DNA from: Ophioceras dolichostomum
Lineage: Eukaryota; Ascomycota; Sordariomycetes; Magnaporthales; Ophioceraceae
Assembly (NCBI GenBank): GCA_003049485.1
Contig: PYST01000144.1
Location: 31,094-95,093 of the forward strand
Reading direction: 5' to 3'
Length of the DNA: 64,000 nt
Positions 45,719 through 57,882 of this stretch are shown here, piece by piece; position 1 is the first letter of the stretch, and each line of letters starts with the position of its first letter. A program made the translations under genes and the position numbers. Below the pieces are notes generated by a model. It searched no databases, had not been told where the DNA came from, and was given only the letters and a program-made list of their open reading frames with translations.

Positions 45719-46275
45719 GCCCAACACATCGACGCACGGTGACAATAATGCATTCAGAATACTTATTTAATGTCAGTCTTTTCCTGTCTCTTCAATCGTT
45801 GCAAATTGAATCATTGTTCCGCATCTTTGTCTGGAGGCGTCGACGTGGGCTCTTTGTCTCTCCTTTTGAACCAAGACGCCTCAACTCGACTGCCGGAAGC
45901 GGCCATCTCGAGTTAGGCCAACAAAGAGCCTATCCACGCCATCTCCAATCACAGTTTTCGTAAAGGCCGTCATGGTGAACAAAACGCAAGCGGCGCCATT
46001 CGCGTTGTTGATCCGCCCCTCTTTGTTCCCGCGATTCCTTCTTTCAGCCCTTTGCCGTCCATATGGCTGAGTAGGTAGTCCCTATAACCTTGTCTGCGAG
46101 CTGCTCGTTCTCAGTCTTCATGCTGCATGTATACTCTTTCCGATCCTCGATTCTCATATTCCCAGCTTATCATATTTCGAACCTCCTGTTCTGCTGAACC
46201 TTCCCCTTTCCACTCTTCGCATTTCAACGAGACGCAGAGGCGGGCAACTTCGATCAAAGATTCCGGGTCGACACG
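45719..46275. other. Intergenic, no gene seen
   Basis: This lies between the two tandem plus-strand unknown genes and is CT-rich just before 46276. It probably holds the promoter and leader of the coiled-coil gene. Confidence 0.6.
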
Positions 46276-49167
46276 ATGACTGACAATCCCAAAGGAAGTG
46301 AGCCAGAGACAGATGGTGGTGGGAGGAGCGGTGCAAGTGACAGCGAGGATGAACGAGGTCGCCCGGGGGCAGCCACACTGCGCCCTTCAAGAAACGGCAA
46401 CCCTCATATCGGAATTATAGCTCCTACCCCCAGACTCCCGCCTCCACGCGAATCAGAAGGCCTCGCCCTTTCCACCGATCGCCGAGCCGCCGCCGAAGAA
46501 GAGAGCTCAGGCCAGGTCCGCCCCAGCCTATCCTTAAGACCGAGTGACGCGGTGTCTCGAAGCCGGGCCGGTACTGTCTTCCGGCACATGCCGGAGGAGG
46601 AGGTCCAGCATGCCACAGGCGTATCCGCGCCACCACCTACACGAGAGCCTAGTCGCTTCGGGGACGTCGCGGAAGAAAATGAGCTATTTGAGGCTGAGGA
46701 AGCTGAGGAAGCCATATCCAGGTCACACACGCCCATGAGTGCTGGCTCCGATAGCGACGCAAGGAGCCTTGCGGCATTGGAGCCGTGTAGAACCAGGTCA
46801 CTATCGCCCGGATCGCGGTCGCCCATATCGTCTCCGCGGAATCTACCGTCGATCGACGATGTATTAAGCCAGCTGGCTCCGAGAGTGGGGGGCCCGGAGC
46901 TGCCCCAGGACCCCGTTGACGACGAGCGAATGCGCGTACGCAGAGACCAGCTGCGAGAGTTGTATTCGCGCTCAGGAGAAATCAAGGAAGCTTTCGGTCA
47001 CGCTAAGCGCGAGTACAATACGGCCCAAGAAGGGCGCCCACCCCACAAGTCACTCGGAAAGACAGAGTATCTCATGAAGATCGCAGGGTATCATGAGACA
47101 AAGGGGGAGGCCCAGGAAAAGTTCCTGGTGCTCAGTTTCAAGCACGAACACTACAAATCCGCCCTGGAACGCATTCAGCGTCTCTCAACGGCCATCAAAG
47201 ATGGACAGGGGGAAACCGACTTGGAATCGCTGCAGTTGCAGGCACAGCTCGATGAGGATCTGGACATGGCGCTCGATGAGCAGAAGCTGGAGAGTGCGGT
47301 GGACAAATATCTCCTACTGGCGATGCGAAGGAGCATGTGGGAGCTGCAACGCGACAACGACGAATGGAGCTATAAGCATGATAAAGAGATGCAGAAGGTC
47401 AAGAAGGAGGCCGAGGAGGAACAGCGAAAAATCTACAAGCGTCTTAAGGAAGCTGAGGAGAAGGAGTCCGCCGCCGAAGTCATGCTAGCGACGAGGCTAG
47501 AAGAGAGGAGACTGCTGGAGAACATCCTCAAGGCCCAGAAGACGGCGGCCTTCACGCAGAAGAAGGTTCTACGCCTCGAGGCGATTGTCAAGGGAATGCG
47601 AACACGAGCGAAGGAGGCGAAGGAGAAGAAGGAGCATCCACCAGCTCTGGACGACGAGTTGCTGCAGCGCCTGGTAGACGAATCTCTGAAGCTCGAGGAG
47701 GAGAAGGTCCAGACGCTGAAGAATCAATGCCAGAAGCTCGAGGACAAGGTTCAGACGCTGCAGAAACAGCTCCTAGAAGCACACGGCGGCGGCGGCGGCG
47801 GTGCCGGTACCGGTACTGGCACCAGCACCAGCACCAGCGCGAGCACCAACACCAGCAACCCATTCGCCCACTCACGGGCACCAAGCAAGAACCGCCTCCT
47901 CGTGAACGAGAACGAGGCGCTCCAAGCAGACATCTCAACGCTGAAGAAAGAGAACGACGAGCTCAAGAGCGACCTGGGCACCACGCGGAAGGGCTTCAGG
48001 CTGGCGATCGACCTGCACAACGCCACGATCGGCGACGAGAACAAGACGCTGAAGTCCGTCCTCTCCGCCCGGGGGATGCCCCTCCCAGAGCGCCGCCACT
48101 ACCGCACGTACAACGAGGAGCTCCTCGAGATCGAGAAGACGGTCGAGATCGAGGCCTCGCGCTTCCGGGCGATCCTCAAGAAGAAGGCCGACATCTGCGA
48201 CGGGGTCCCGGGACCGCCCATTGGGGGAGGAGACGGGAAGACGACGACCCACGAGGTCCTGGTGCTCACGGACGAGGAGGTCCGCCTGCTGGAGCAGTAC
48301 GACGAGTTCTACCGCGAGAAGATTGCGCTGGGGACCAAATACGCGAGCAGGTTCTGGGAAGTGGACCCGCGGTGGGATCCTCTAGACGAGGTCAAAGGGC
48401 TGATCCGGAAGTGGGGGAGGAAGCTCGACAAGAACCTGCCCAAGACCTGCCTCGCGGGCCTGAGGCTGCTGTACGCGCAGATGGCGTTCGACTATCTGGG
48501 TCCCGACGCGGCCGAGACGAGGGGCGCGCTGGAGACGCTGGATCGGGACCGGGAGGGCGGGCCGACGGAGGTGTTGAATAGTTGTCCGGCGTGGAGGGCG
48601 AGGTTGGAGAGGTTCAATGCTAAGAGGAGGGCGTGGGGGGACGGAGCTGGGGAAGGAGAAGGAGAAGGAGGAGCCTCCTCCTCGGCTTTACCATCAACAT
48701 CACTACCACCACCGCCAGAGGCAGAGGCAGCGGCGGCAGTCTCTTCACAAGGACCGACGGCGGCAATCACGAAGGGGAAGCAGCAATGCCCGAGGAGCTC
48801 GTGCGGATGCATCGTCAAGACTCACCGCTGCGCCGAGCACGAGGTCGCGTTGGAGAAGTGGGTTGGCGAGTGGGCTATCGACGAGAACGAGAACGAGAAA
48901 GATGAAGATCTTCAGGATCCTGCCGGCGGTGGAACTGGAACTGGAACTGGAACTGGGATCAAAGGAACAACAACAACAACATTCAAGGATTACGGGAGGA
49001 AGAGGACCGGCGGCCCGCCGTCGTGGTGCACGTGCGAGACGCACCCGATAAAGGTGCTCTGCGCGAGGCACGTCGAGACGCTGAGGGGGCGAGGCGTGCA
49101 GGTTCGCAGGCTGCCGGGGAGCCATTCGACGGCTTTCTTGAGCCTCGGGGGGAATTCTGGGGGATGA
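46276..49167 (+). CDS. Large coiled-coil protein with twin C-terminal Cys/His motif, 963 aa
   Basis: A single uninterrupted exon; family not recognised. Residues 1-210 are disordered, Ser/Pro/Glu-rich with many SP sites. About 215-520 is a long Glu/Lys/Gln coiled coil (KQEKEAEEEQRKIYKRLKEA-type heptads). A Gly/Thr/Ser hinge follows near 500-530 (GGGGGAGTGTGTSTSTS), then more coiled coil (ENEALQADISTLKKENDELK). About 650-780 looks folded (LTDEEVRLLEQYDEFYREKI ... RFWEVDPRWDPLDEVKGLI). Near the end are two similar clusters: CGCIVKTHRCAEH (about 842) and CTCETHPIKVLCARH (about 917), possible zinc sites. The coding strand is GC-rich like its neighbours. It could be a cytoskeletal or spindle/septum scaffold; that is inference. 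Confidence 0.85.
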   Translation: MTDNPKGSEPETDGGGRSGASDSEDERGRPGAATLRPSRNGNPHIGIIAPTPRLPPPRESEGLALSTDRRAAAEEESSGQVRPSLSLRPSDAVSRSRAGTVFRHMPEEEVQHATGVSAPPPTREPSRFGDVAEENELFEAEEAEEAISRSHTPMSAGSDSDARSLAALEPCRTRSLSPGSRSPISSPRNLPSIDDVLSQLAPRVGGPELPQDPVDDERMRVRRDQLRELYSRSGEIKEAFGHAKREYNTAQEGRPPHKSLGKTEYLMKIAGYHETKGEAQEKFLVLSFKHEHYKSALERIQRLSTAIKDGQGETDLESLQLQAQLDEDLDMALDEQKLESAVDKYLLLAMRRSMWELQRDNDEWSYKHDKEMQKVKKEAEEEQRKIYKRLKEAEEKESAAEVMLATRLEERRLLENILKAQKTAAFTQKKVLRLEAIVKGMRTRAKEAKEKKEHPPALDDELLQRLVDESLKLEEEKVQTLKNQCQKLEDKVQTLQKQLLEAHGGGGGGAGTGTGTSTSTSASTNTSNPFAHSRAPSKNRLLVNENEALQADISTLKKENDELKSDLGTTRKGFRLAIDLHNATIGDENKTLKSVLSARGMPLPERRHYRTYNEELLEIEKTVEIEASRFRAILKKKADICDGVPGPPIGGGDGKTTTHEVLVLTDEEVRLLEQYDEFYREKIALGTKYASRFWEVDPRWDPLDEVKGLIRKWGRKLDKNLPKTCLAGLRLLYAQMAFDYLGPDAAETRGALETLDRDREGGPTEVLNSCPAWRARLERFNAKRRAWGDGAGEGEGEGGASSSALPSTSLPPPPEAEAAAAVSSQGPTAAITKGKQQCPRSSCGCIVKTHRCAEHEVALEKWVGEWAIDENENEKDEDLQDPAGGGTGTGTGTGIKGTTTTTFKDYGRKRTGGPPSWCTCETHPIKVLCARHVETLRGRGVQVRRLPGSHSTAFLSLGGNSGG

Positions 49168-52100
49168 AAGAAGGAAAGAAAGTGCGGTTCTAGTTGTTCT
49201 TTTTCCTTTGGTTTGTTGGGAATGCGTTTGCTTGCGCTCTTGAAAGTTTTGTATCTTCGTATGTCAATTGTTGTTTTCACAATTTGCTCATGACCACTAA
49301 GTCCCCAACCAATGTGTCGTGTCGTGTTGGGAATAGGGCCTTCTCAGAGCTCACGATTCTACCAGGTCATCCGCTACGTGGCCCGCTTGGGGGATTTCTG
49401 CGCAGCTTTTGTTCCAGGCCACATTCTTAGTTTGCTACCAGCAATAGGCTCTCTCTAAGTGCATTTCTTTCATCTATTTGCTTCCCATTCACTAGTTTTG
49501 CTTGGCCGTCTGAGGCTGTACCTCCAATGGTGATGGATGAGGAGTAGTTTTCGCGGAAGAAACGGTCACAGCCCTGCCAAATCACCAACAATCAAAGTTG
49601 ACACCGAGCCATTCTAGTCCTCGGCGATCCTGTCTACCAAGTCAAGTAGATTCTTTGTCATACTAAGAGTTTCAGATTTGGGATAGGAGCAAGCCGAGGG
49701 AGCTGCTCAGGCGCCATGGATGGGGGGCCACAGGGTCTTTGCTCAAGTCAGAGCCAGGCAATCTCCTTGAGCGCACTCAGACCATGGTTACTGCAAGTTT
49801 TTGCCTTCATTGTCCCCAAGATGATTCTGTTTTCTCATTTTTGCCCTCCCCTTCAGCCTTCTCTCTCGAACGTCATGGTTCATGGGCTATCCATGCTTTC
49901 CGTCGGCGGATATTCTCTCTCCCCCTTTCTCTGCCTCGATGCTTGTTTTCTCGCTAAGGCCAGGGGGGCTATCGTCGGCATCAAACTGTCTTTCTTCGGC
50001 AACAATAGGCCGGTTGGCATACGATTTGGTCCATTTATTCACCCTTCTCTCCGAGAGGCCGAATTTGCGCCCCTTAACGAAATATCTCCTGACCTCGCTG
50101 AGGAGGGAGCGGCCACCGATAGGTAGGCCTTTCCATAAGCTCGTTTCGTTCCCTTAGCTCCTCCATATTAGTGCACCCGCTTGCCAGCTCGCTGCGAGCA
50201 TGGCCTGATGATGACTTCTAGGTCGCCTCACATTCTGTAGAGTCGTACGTCGAGCAAGTGCCGCGTCGGCGGCGCCGTCACGGCGGTTCCTCCGTTACAA
50301 ATGACTAACTGCTTAGGTCGAGCCTTTAAGTCGTTGGCCCCTGCCCTTGCTCCAGACAGACAGAATCGCTTGTTGTTGTTGTGAGTTCCCTAGTCCCCTT
50401 GTTTCCTAGTCCCCTTTTACCCCGTACGTGATGCCTGTCTCCCGACAGGGATCAGGGAGCCATGTTCTGGAAGATTTCGCTGGCTCCCTTCTCCTCGTCT
50501 ACCTGAAAGAGTGCCTCACTTGAAAAGTCTTGGCGCACTCTGTTCTCTCTCCTGAGCCTCACATCTGAGCGTCGGCCGGCTGGAGAACCGAGGGAGGCCT
50601 TTGAGGGCCTAGACCTTTCTCTCCCTGTTTTCTCGATATAGATGTCTGTCCGCGATGGGAGATCATCGCAAGACAGGTAGGTATTCAGCAAGGATGCCCC
50701 AAAACACAAATTACGACCACCCCCTTCTTGTGTTCATCTTGGCATCGAGGCGGAGCTTGGGCTCATCAATATCATGAAGTTGGGGCAAGTCCGATGAGTA
50801 AATGAAATGGAGGGAGGCCTAAGGGTGTGAATGTCGTGTACATCATCTATATCATCTATATCGCGCCTATCGTCGGGGAGATTTTGACTAGTGGCAGGCA
50901 TACACATGTGTATATCTTGTCGCGATGGAACAGTCATGTCCATAAACGTCACGGTGGCACGACGGTAGCTAATTAAGGTTTGTGGTGATGGCTTGGTTGC
51001 ACTGCAGGAGTACCAAGTTAGGTGCTTCGGTGCTCTTGGAATGCCTCTCTGTGTTCATCTCTTCTCGTCTAGCCTCTCTCGTTTCCGCCCAACCATCCTC
51101 AGCTGTGAGTGGGAGAGGAGACGTCATGTTCCCCCCCTCCTTGGTGAAAGAGGTGAAAGATCCACGGAGACTTCATCCGCCGAGTTCCGATGCCGTCCTC
51201 TTTAAGTGGTCTTGTGCGATGTTTCAACCCACACATCTCCCGGTTTGGGCCCGGAAGATGTTCGGTAAGAGGGTAACACACATCGGCCGGACCACAACGT
51301 GCTGCCTGCCCCTTCATCGTACATGTAGGACCACTGACTGCCTTCCTGACCCATGCTGGTCTGGTTGGCCTTCGGCCTTGGCTGGGCGTCAGTCCCAGTC
51401 CGCTACTGTAATAATGCCAGTGTCCGTACTGCTACGTGAGTTCTCAGTATGATAGGGGCTAGATATGGACGGCCGCATGGCGTTCCTTGGTTGTAATCAA
51501 GAAAAGCAGATGAAGTGACCAATCATGACCGTGGCCCTCCACTGCCGTTCTCGCCTTCGGGAAAGGGTTTGCGTGTTTTCCCTTTCCGGCCAGCCAGCAT
51601 TCTGCCGCGTGCTGAGAACGGCGTTTGCCGTTCTATTGTGGCAGGAGAGAAGAAGAAGACAAAAGGAAATGGCAGGCGAAGAGGTTGCACAATAGCGAAA
51701 AAAGGGGGAAGCTGTTGATTCGGTATGCAAGTAGCAGCTCACCTTCTTTCCTCTGTGACCTATAGGTTTTTACCCTCTGATCTGCCCACGCCCCATCCAA
51801 CACCAGTCCAGCCGCCGCCGGTTAAGAAACTATGTTGGCATCCAAAAAGAAAACAAGTATGTCGCCCACGTTTTCTGCTATGGCATACGAACTGCTAGGT
51901 CGATCCCTCCGCCAGGGCGCTCCGCCAAGTCTCGGCATATCTCAACGCAGCTCGATAGTACATCCGCTGTACTTCCACCACTTCCCGGCCGCGTTCTCGA
52001 CCACATGACGAACATTTCGCTGCAAGCACATCCTCTTCTTTGCCTTCCCCGGAAAGACGGAATGCCAGAGACGGGCTGTTGTCTCCACCACCGGTCAGCT

Positions 52101-55100
52101 GTGCATGCCCGTCGTCGTTGAGGTACCTTCCAGGTCAACTTCCTCCGTCGGAGTTATTATGGGGCGAGGCGCCTGCAGCGTGCAGATTATTCTTTCACTC
52201 CTCATCTCGGCCAAATTCTTCTTTTCTCTGTAGAGGGAGGAGCGAATGTGAGCCTGATGAAGCTTAGAAAGTGCGAGCGGAACGAATGCTGGGGCAGGAC
52301 CCACCCCCGCAAAACTGGGCGGACAAAGTCCACATCCAGGGGGCCAGCCCGTCTCTCCTCGTTTCTTTTCCAATGCATCTCATCCGCTTTCATCCAACAG
52401 ATCTTCATCTCACCCTTTCTGGCCTGGCCCATTTGTTTGGCGACGTTTGGCGACGTTCGGATGGTCAGTGGAGTTGCACATGGCCTTCTACTCTTCGCCC
52501 TGGGTTCTTCCGTCCCTCCGGCCTTGGCTGCGTCAATCTGGCTCGCTGCGTCACCCACCATCACCAGCGTTAAGTCTCGCTGTGGTAATGCCTTGTGCTT
52601 CCAACTCCTATCCTCTCTCTCTACAGCAATCCCCGAGCTTTTTTATTTCCTCCTATCGAGATCGAGTTTGATCGAAGTTGGTCGATCCCGAAATTCATGC
52701 ATGGCTTTTCCTTCCGGAATCTTCGTCCAGACTTCAGCTCCAGCTCAACCCGACTCACAGCAGACGCCCGACAGCAGCGACAGCAGGTTCCTGGCCGGAA
52801 AAAGACCCCAGGTCGTTTGCCATTCGCTTTTTTCCCTGAAAATCAAATCCATCTCCCCCTCCCTGTGTCGATCCGACCTTTCCTGTTTGCCAAAACAAGT
52901 CGACAATGTGACGCTGCATAATGCGAACCGATTGGAAACCCCGGAACTTGCCAGGCACACGATCGCTATCTCTTGGGCCGGGGTGGACAGCCAGGCCGTT
53001 TTGGACACTGGCTATCTCTCACGGACACGAGTGCAGTGCTCCTGTGGCTTTGTTCCGGTCGTCTTCCCATTGTGCTTCCGTTGCCCCGTCCGCCACTCGC
53101 CATCTCCCTAAACGCTGTTGGTGTCCTCTCTGTTCTACCTACCCAGCCCCCTAGCTCTACCTCCCCCCTATGTTATAGCGAGCTCGTTTCAACCCGCGAC
53201 CCGATGACAGTGTCATTCTTCCGTTGTCCCCAATTATTCAGATTGATGAAGACCCCAGGTACTTCTCCATATGCACACCGATGAGCCTGCCACGAAGTCA
53301 CTTCTTGTCTGTCTGCCTCCCGCGCTTGCTCGGACGAGTTGCACCGCATACTACTCCATACACCATACATACATACAACTTCGCCGAATTTCAATCGCGT
53401 CCCACAGAGATGCCCTTCGGCAAGCTCTCGCCTTCCTGCACATGATCATTCCAATGGTCTAAAGCCCTCCGTTTGCCGGCTGGTTCGGTGGAAAATTAAG
53501 GACCGCGTAGGCGAACCAGCTTCCTGGACACCTACCTTCCAGTTACTGTGTTGACTGCTTCCTTTTTGCTAAGGCTTGCTCCGGTGACCATATGCCCTCA
53601 ATATCAGTTCTCTCTGCCCTCGGCCGATGCGAGGCCTAGCGAGTACACCCCCATCCAGCGTGACTCCCCAAGGACCCTACAGCGTATTGCAATACAGTGC
53701 ATGGGCATTTCGGGCACGACGTTCTGCGCCCAGCAAGCGCCTGGCCCGCTGTAGTGAACGGGCGGCGGTAGCAGCAGCAGCAAGGAGTCAGCGTGCTTTC
53801 ATTCCTCGGCACCTCATGGCCTCGCTGTTCAGCTTTCACTCATATGCCGCACCTTAGCTTGCTTATAGAATTGCCACTTCCCAGAGTGTTCACAGGGAAA
53901 TCTCTTTATTTCTGGGTTGTAATTCACGGCCAGGTTCTCCCGTCCAACCATTGATGGCTGGCCTGCGGCATTCCAAGCGACGCCCGAACCCACAGAAGTC
54001 ACAGAAGTCGAGTTACAAAAGTGGGAGCCGGACCGGGAGAAAGCGACGCAAAACGACGGGCCAAGGCCATCTATCTGATATTGCCCGCGTTTGTGGGGTA
54101 AAAGGCTGACCTGCCTTGCCCAGCGCACGCGTCGTCGGGGCGGGAGAATTTCGAGAGTGTTTTGGCACCCTCTTGCTCCAGTCAGGAGGGCTCTTACTGG
54201 AGACGGCCTATTCTTCCACCTTTACCCATATTGATTTAACTACCGATTCTGCCAATCAGCGTTCGCGTTACGGAATGTGTCGTGTACTACACCCACGCGC
54301 ACGCCCTTTGCTTCCTGTTCCTCGCGTCGTTTTACAGAAGAGCCTTAGCTTGAGCAGAAGCTACTGGGGTAGACAGTGGAAGAGCCGGATGAGGTTACAG
54401 GAGGGCTCCAGCGCCGGCGATGGCCTGCACAGGATACCCAGACTTATCTGCGTCACGGCTTTGTCAAGCTGACAAAAGCTCAAATCGGTTTATTAGGTTC
54501 GTCCAGATTGGGTCATCCCTCCCTTCCGTTCGAGTCGACGCCGGCGTGCGTGAAGGCCGACTTGCGTTGACCCGAGAAAGCTCCTCTCCTGCTCCTTCAA
54601 CAAGGACGAGAATGGCGATGCCACTTCAGCTACCTGCAGTAGAAGGAGATTGAGCGAAGCAAACACTAGGGCGTTTTTTACTGTCTTGCGCCCCGGAACC
54701 TAGTACTGTCGTAGTCGTTTTCTAGAACATCCAAACGGCTGACGCCCAAGACGGGCGGAAGATTTTCACTGAAGAAGCTCATCGTCGACACAGAAAAGGA
54801 GGACTGTGGTGTCGTCTCCTGGCCCAGGGGTGCGAGATCCTCTGCCGTGCTTGAGCCACCCCCCTGCCCGGGATGGCAAAAAGACTCGATATGCCCGACA
54901 CGAAAGAGGCCGAAGGGTAGCTACGTCGTTTCATTTAGCTATGGTTTTGGCGTGCGGCAACCCCACCGAATGACAAGATCCACCGCTAGGCATGTGGTTG
55001 ACCAGTCCTGCTCGCTGTGAGCGGCGGCATGCGGCATAGACAAGCGTCCCCCGCGAGGATGAAGCCGCCCCGTTTGTGGCCAACTACGTGACAGCCATAC

Positions 55101-55574
55101 GGGGCACATCCCTGTCCGTTGAGATATGGCAAAACGGACCCTAGGCCTGGCAGCCAGCGGCAATGGTGGTGTCCACAGCCAGAGCGAACAACTGTGTGTG
55201 CCGGCGTGTGTGATCACCGACCGCGACGCTTGTCACTTGCAAGGCACTCACACGCTCCCACACATGCTCGCTATCAAGGCCTGGCTGGGCCCTGGCTAAA
55301 GGGGGGAGGGATCTTCTCGTCGGTCGCTGTGATGGGGGGAAGGTATCCCCAAGATATATAAGGCCTTGCCTCACGACTCTGGGCATCCACACCTGGTCGT
55401 GTTTATCCGGCTCTCAGTTTTGCTTTGGCAGCTTCCAGTCTTTTCAACCAACTATATCGGGGTGTCTGTCGTTCTGGTGTTGTTCTTTCTGCCTCTCCCC
55501 CTCTCTCCTTCTAACACCACCTATCTAGTGACTTCATTTTACCAGCTGCCCAGGACCATACAAGGACTTACACA
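49168..55574. other. 6.4-kb block with no recognisable gene
   Basis: I see no family motif on either strand. The longest open frames (52248-53111, 50982-51452, 49716-50126, all plus) have random composition. Much of the plus strand is pyrimidine-rich (for example 52590-53220), as in fungal leaders and promoters. Small features: a 12-bp direct repeat CCTAGTCCCCTT at 50389-50400 and 50405-50416, and a GATATAGATGATATAGATGAT stretch (minus strand) near 50840-50862. It ends in the promoter of the ferric-reductase-type gene. It may hold a long regulatory region, a spliced leader or a non-coding RNA. Confidence 0.55.
55355..55362 (+). promoter_or_regulatory. TATA box TATATAAG
   Basis: TATATAAG lies 213 bp upstream of the ATG of the ferric-reductase-type gene, followed by a CT-rich leader. 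It is a reasonable TATA element for that gene. Confidence 0.5.
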
Positions 55575-57882
55575 ATGGCAGGCCCTGAGAGCACCCCAAC
55601 CGCGTCGGCCGGTGGCGGAAACGGGACACGCACCGGCGGCGGCAACAGCACTGGTGGCTGGGGCTCAAGCTCGGCCGGCGGGGCCGCTGGCGGAGCCACC
55701 GGTGGCTACAACCCTGCCGCCATGTTGCAGAGGGAACTCGTCAACATCCGGGTGGTCACGAACTACGCTGCCTTCCTCGCCGCCCTCATCGGCTTTTTCA
55801 TCATCCTCCATTGGGCCCGGCTGGGGTTCAACAAGTTGCAGCGCTCAAAGGAGTCCTCGCAGCCGAGCACCGTAGCCAAGCCATTCGTATGGCTTTCAAG
55901 GTCAGTTCAACGCCTCTCCATAGTCTCACCAGCATCGTGAGATGGACGGAGGGGCTCGGCCATCATCTATCAACCTTCCCCGATAATCGACCATGAGACT
56001 CAAGGCTAACAAGGTCATGACGAGAAATAGGGGCATCCGGAATGCCTTGGTGAGGAAAGTGCCTGGCTTCTACTCTTCGGGTCATGGGCTTCTTGTAGCC
56101 ATATATGTGGCCGCGAACCTGGCCTTCATCCTTACAAACCTCGACATGAGCAGCAAGGGAACCGTTGCTGCAAGGTTCGGCTGGTAAGTGATTATCCGAA
56201 TCCCTCAGCACACGGCATCGATAGCCAACCTGTTGAGATGAAGTTTGATACAAGGCATACATATATACTGGTGATTTATGACTTCAACTGACTTTGACTG
56301 GCAGGGCACTCTCCGCAAACCTGGTGTTTGCCGTCTTCCTGGCGCTCAAGAACACGCCGCTTGCCATCCTCACTGCATACTCATATGAGAGGCTTAACAA
56401 CCTGCACCAATTTGTGGGCTGTTCCGTCTTTATCTGCCTCGTGTGCCACGCGAGCATTTACACTGCCCAGTTCTACAGCATCAAGAAGCCGGAAAAGCTT
56501 CGCGAGCATGAGCAGATCGCCGGCATCATCGCGGCCTTTGCGATCCTCAGCATGGTTGCCTCAGCACTGGTGATCCGACGGCACTGGTACGAACTCTTCT
56601 ACGTTATGCACATCGCGGGCTTCGTGGCCGCCATCATCGCCATCGGCTTCCACCGGCCCGAATTCCCACACAAGACACCCATCATCGCGTGCATTGCGGG
56701 AGCCATCTGGATCACCGACCGCGCCATTCGCATGACCCGCCTGGCCGTCAACGGGGTCAACAACGAGGCCACCGTCTACCCGCTCGCTAGCGGCGGCACC
56801 CGCATAATCCTCGCGAAGAAGCCGGCGAGGGCTGTCCCGGGCAAGCACTGCTTCGTGTGGATTCCCTCGGTCCGCAAGTTCGAGACCCACCCATTCACCA
56901 TCATCGACACAGAGCCGATGGAGTTTGTGGTCAAGACTTATGATGGTTTCACTCGGGACCTGCACAAGTTTGCCGTGGCCAACCCGGGCGCACGTGTGCG
57001 TACCTCGGTCGATGGCCCCTACGGCACCTTCCCGGACCCAATGCTCTACGACCGCGTCGTGCTCATCGCCGGTGGCAGCGGTGCCTCATTCACATTCGGC
57101 CTTGCGGTCAACTTACTGGAGCGCATGGGTCCAGAGTCGACCAAGAGCATCGTCTTCATCTGGGTGGTGCGGAAACATGGTGAGTTCCCATGCCACGACA
57201 AGCACTTACCCTAACTTACCGGCTTAGCTGGCAATTGTGTATCATTTCGGTGCGGACATGCATTGACTAACAAACACAAACAATAGAAAACCTGACCTGG
57301 TACAGCGAGCATCTCCGGACACTTCACGACCACCCCAACTCCCCCAAGTGCAAAGTCTCGCTCTACGCAACTCGTGCTCCGCCATCAGCGTCGTCGGACG
57401 AGGAGGTCTCACGTCCCCGGCTGCAGACCAGACGTGTGCAGACCAATGGATCCGACCCGATGTCGCCCGACATTGAGAAGGTCATTCGCGAAACGGCGCC
57501 AGCCGCAACCACTACAACCCGGGCGACAGGCGCAGACGACGCGGAGAAGAAGGAGATCCAGGAGTTCCACTCGGAGAGGCCAGGCGACACAGACGATGAA
57601 GCCGCGGTGCCGCCGACACATGTGACTAGGACGGCAGCTGATCCCGAGGCGGACGACGCCAGCGCGTCGACTTCGCCGCTGCAGCACGTGGTGACGCCTG
57701 GTCGCCCGGACGCCGCGACGCTGATCCGCAACGCCGTCTCGGAGACGCCTCGCCACCAGCGCGTGCTGATCGCCGCCTGTGGGCCGCCCAGCCTGATGAA
57801 GGTTGCTCGGAACACCGCCGCCCAGTGCATCCGCGGCGACGGTCCCGGAGTCGAGCTGCACTGCGAGCAGTTCGGGTGGTAA
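55575..57882 (+). CDS. Ferric reductase-type transmembrane oxidoreductase (FRE/NOX superfamily)
   Basis: Exons are 55575-55900, 56031-56183, 56305-57179 and 57287-57882 (649 aa). A Gly/Ser/Thr-rich N-terminus (1-45) is followed by a first membrane span (FLAALIGFFIILHWARL). The six-helix heme-binding core shows paired His residues (NLHQFVGCSVFICLVCHASI; HWYELFYVMHIAGF). The cytosolic part has the FAD motif HPFTI, then DGPYGTF, the NAD(P)H glycine motif AGGSGASFTFGL and a final CGPPSLM, ending EQFGW as in fungal ferric-chelate reductases. It moves electrons from NAD(P)H through FAD and two hemes across the membrane to metal chelates or oxygen. There is an acidic Thr/Ala-rich insertion (about 460-580) between NAD-binding segments. 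The substrate cannot be read from sequence. Confidence 0.93.

Noticed and set aside
50842..50862. Short GATATAGATGAT repeats as a possible regulatory array
   Set aside because: Only two imperfect units; not distinguishable from a small microsatellite.
52248..53111. 287-codon open frame in the gene-free block
   Set aside because: Composition is that of translated CT-rich DNA (Ser, Leu, Pro, Cys), with no conserved pattern.
54072..54080. TATCTGATA, similar to a GATA-factor iron-regulation site (ATCWGATAA)
   Set aside because: One mismatch, and 1.5 kb from the reductase ATG; too weak to call.
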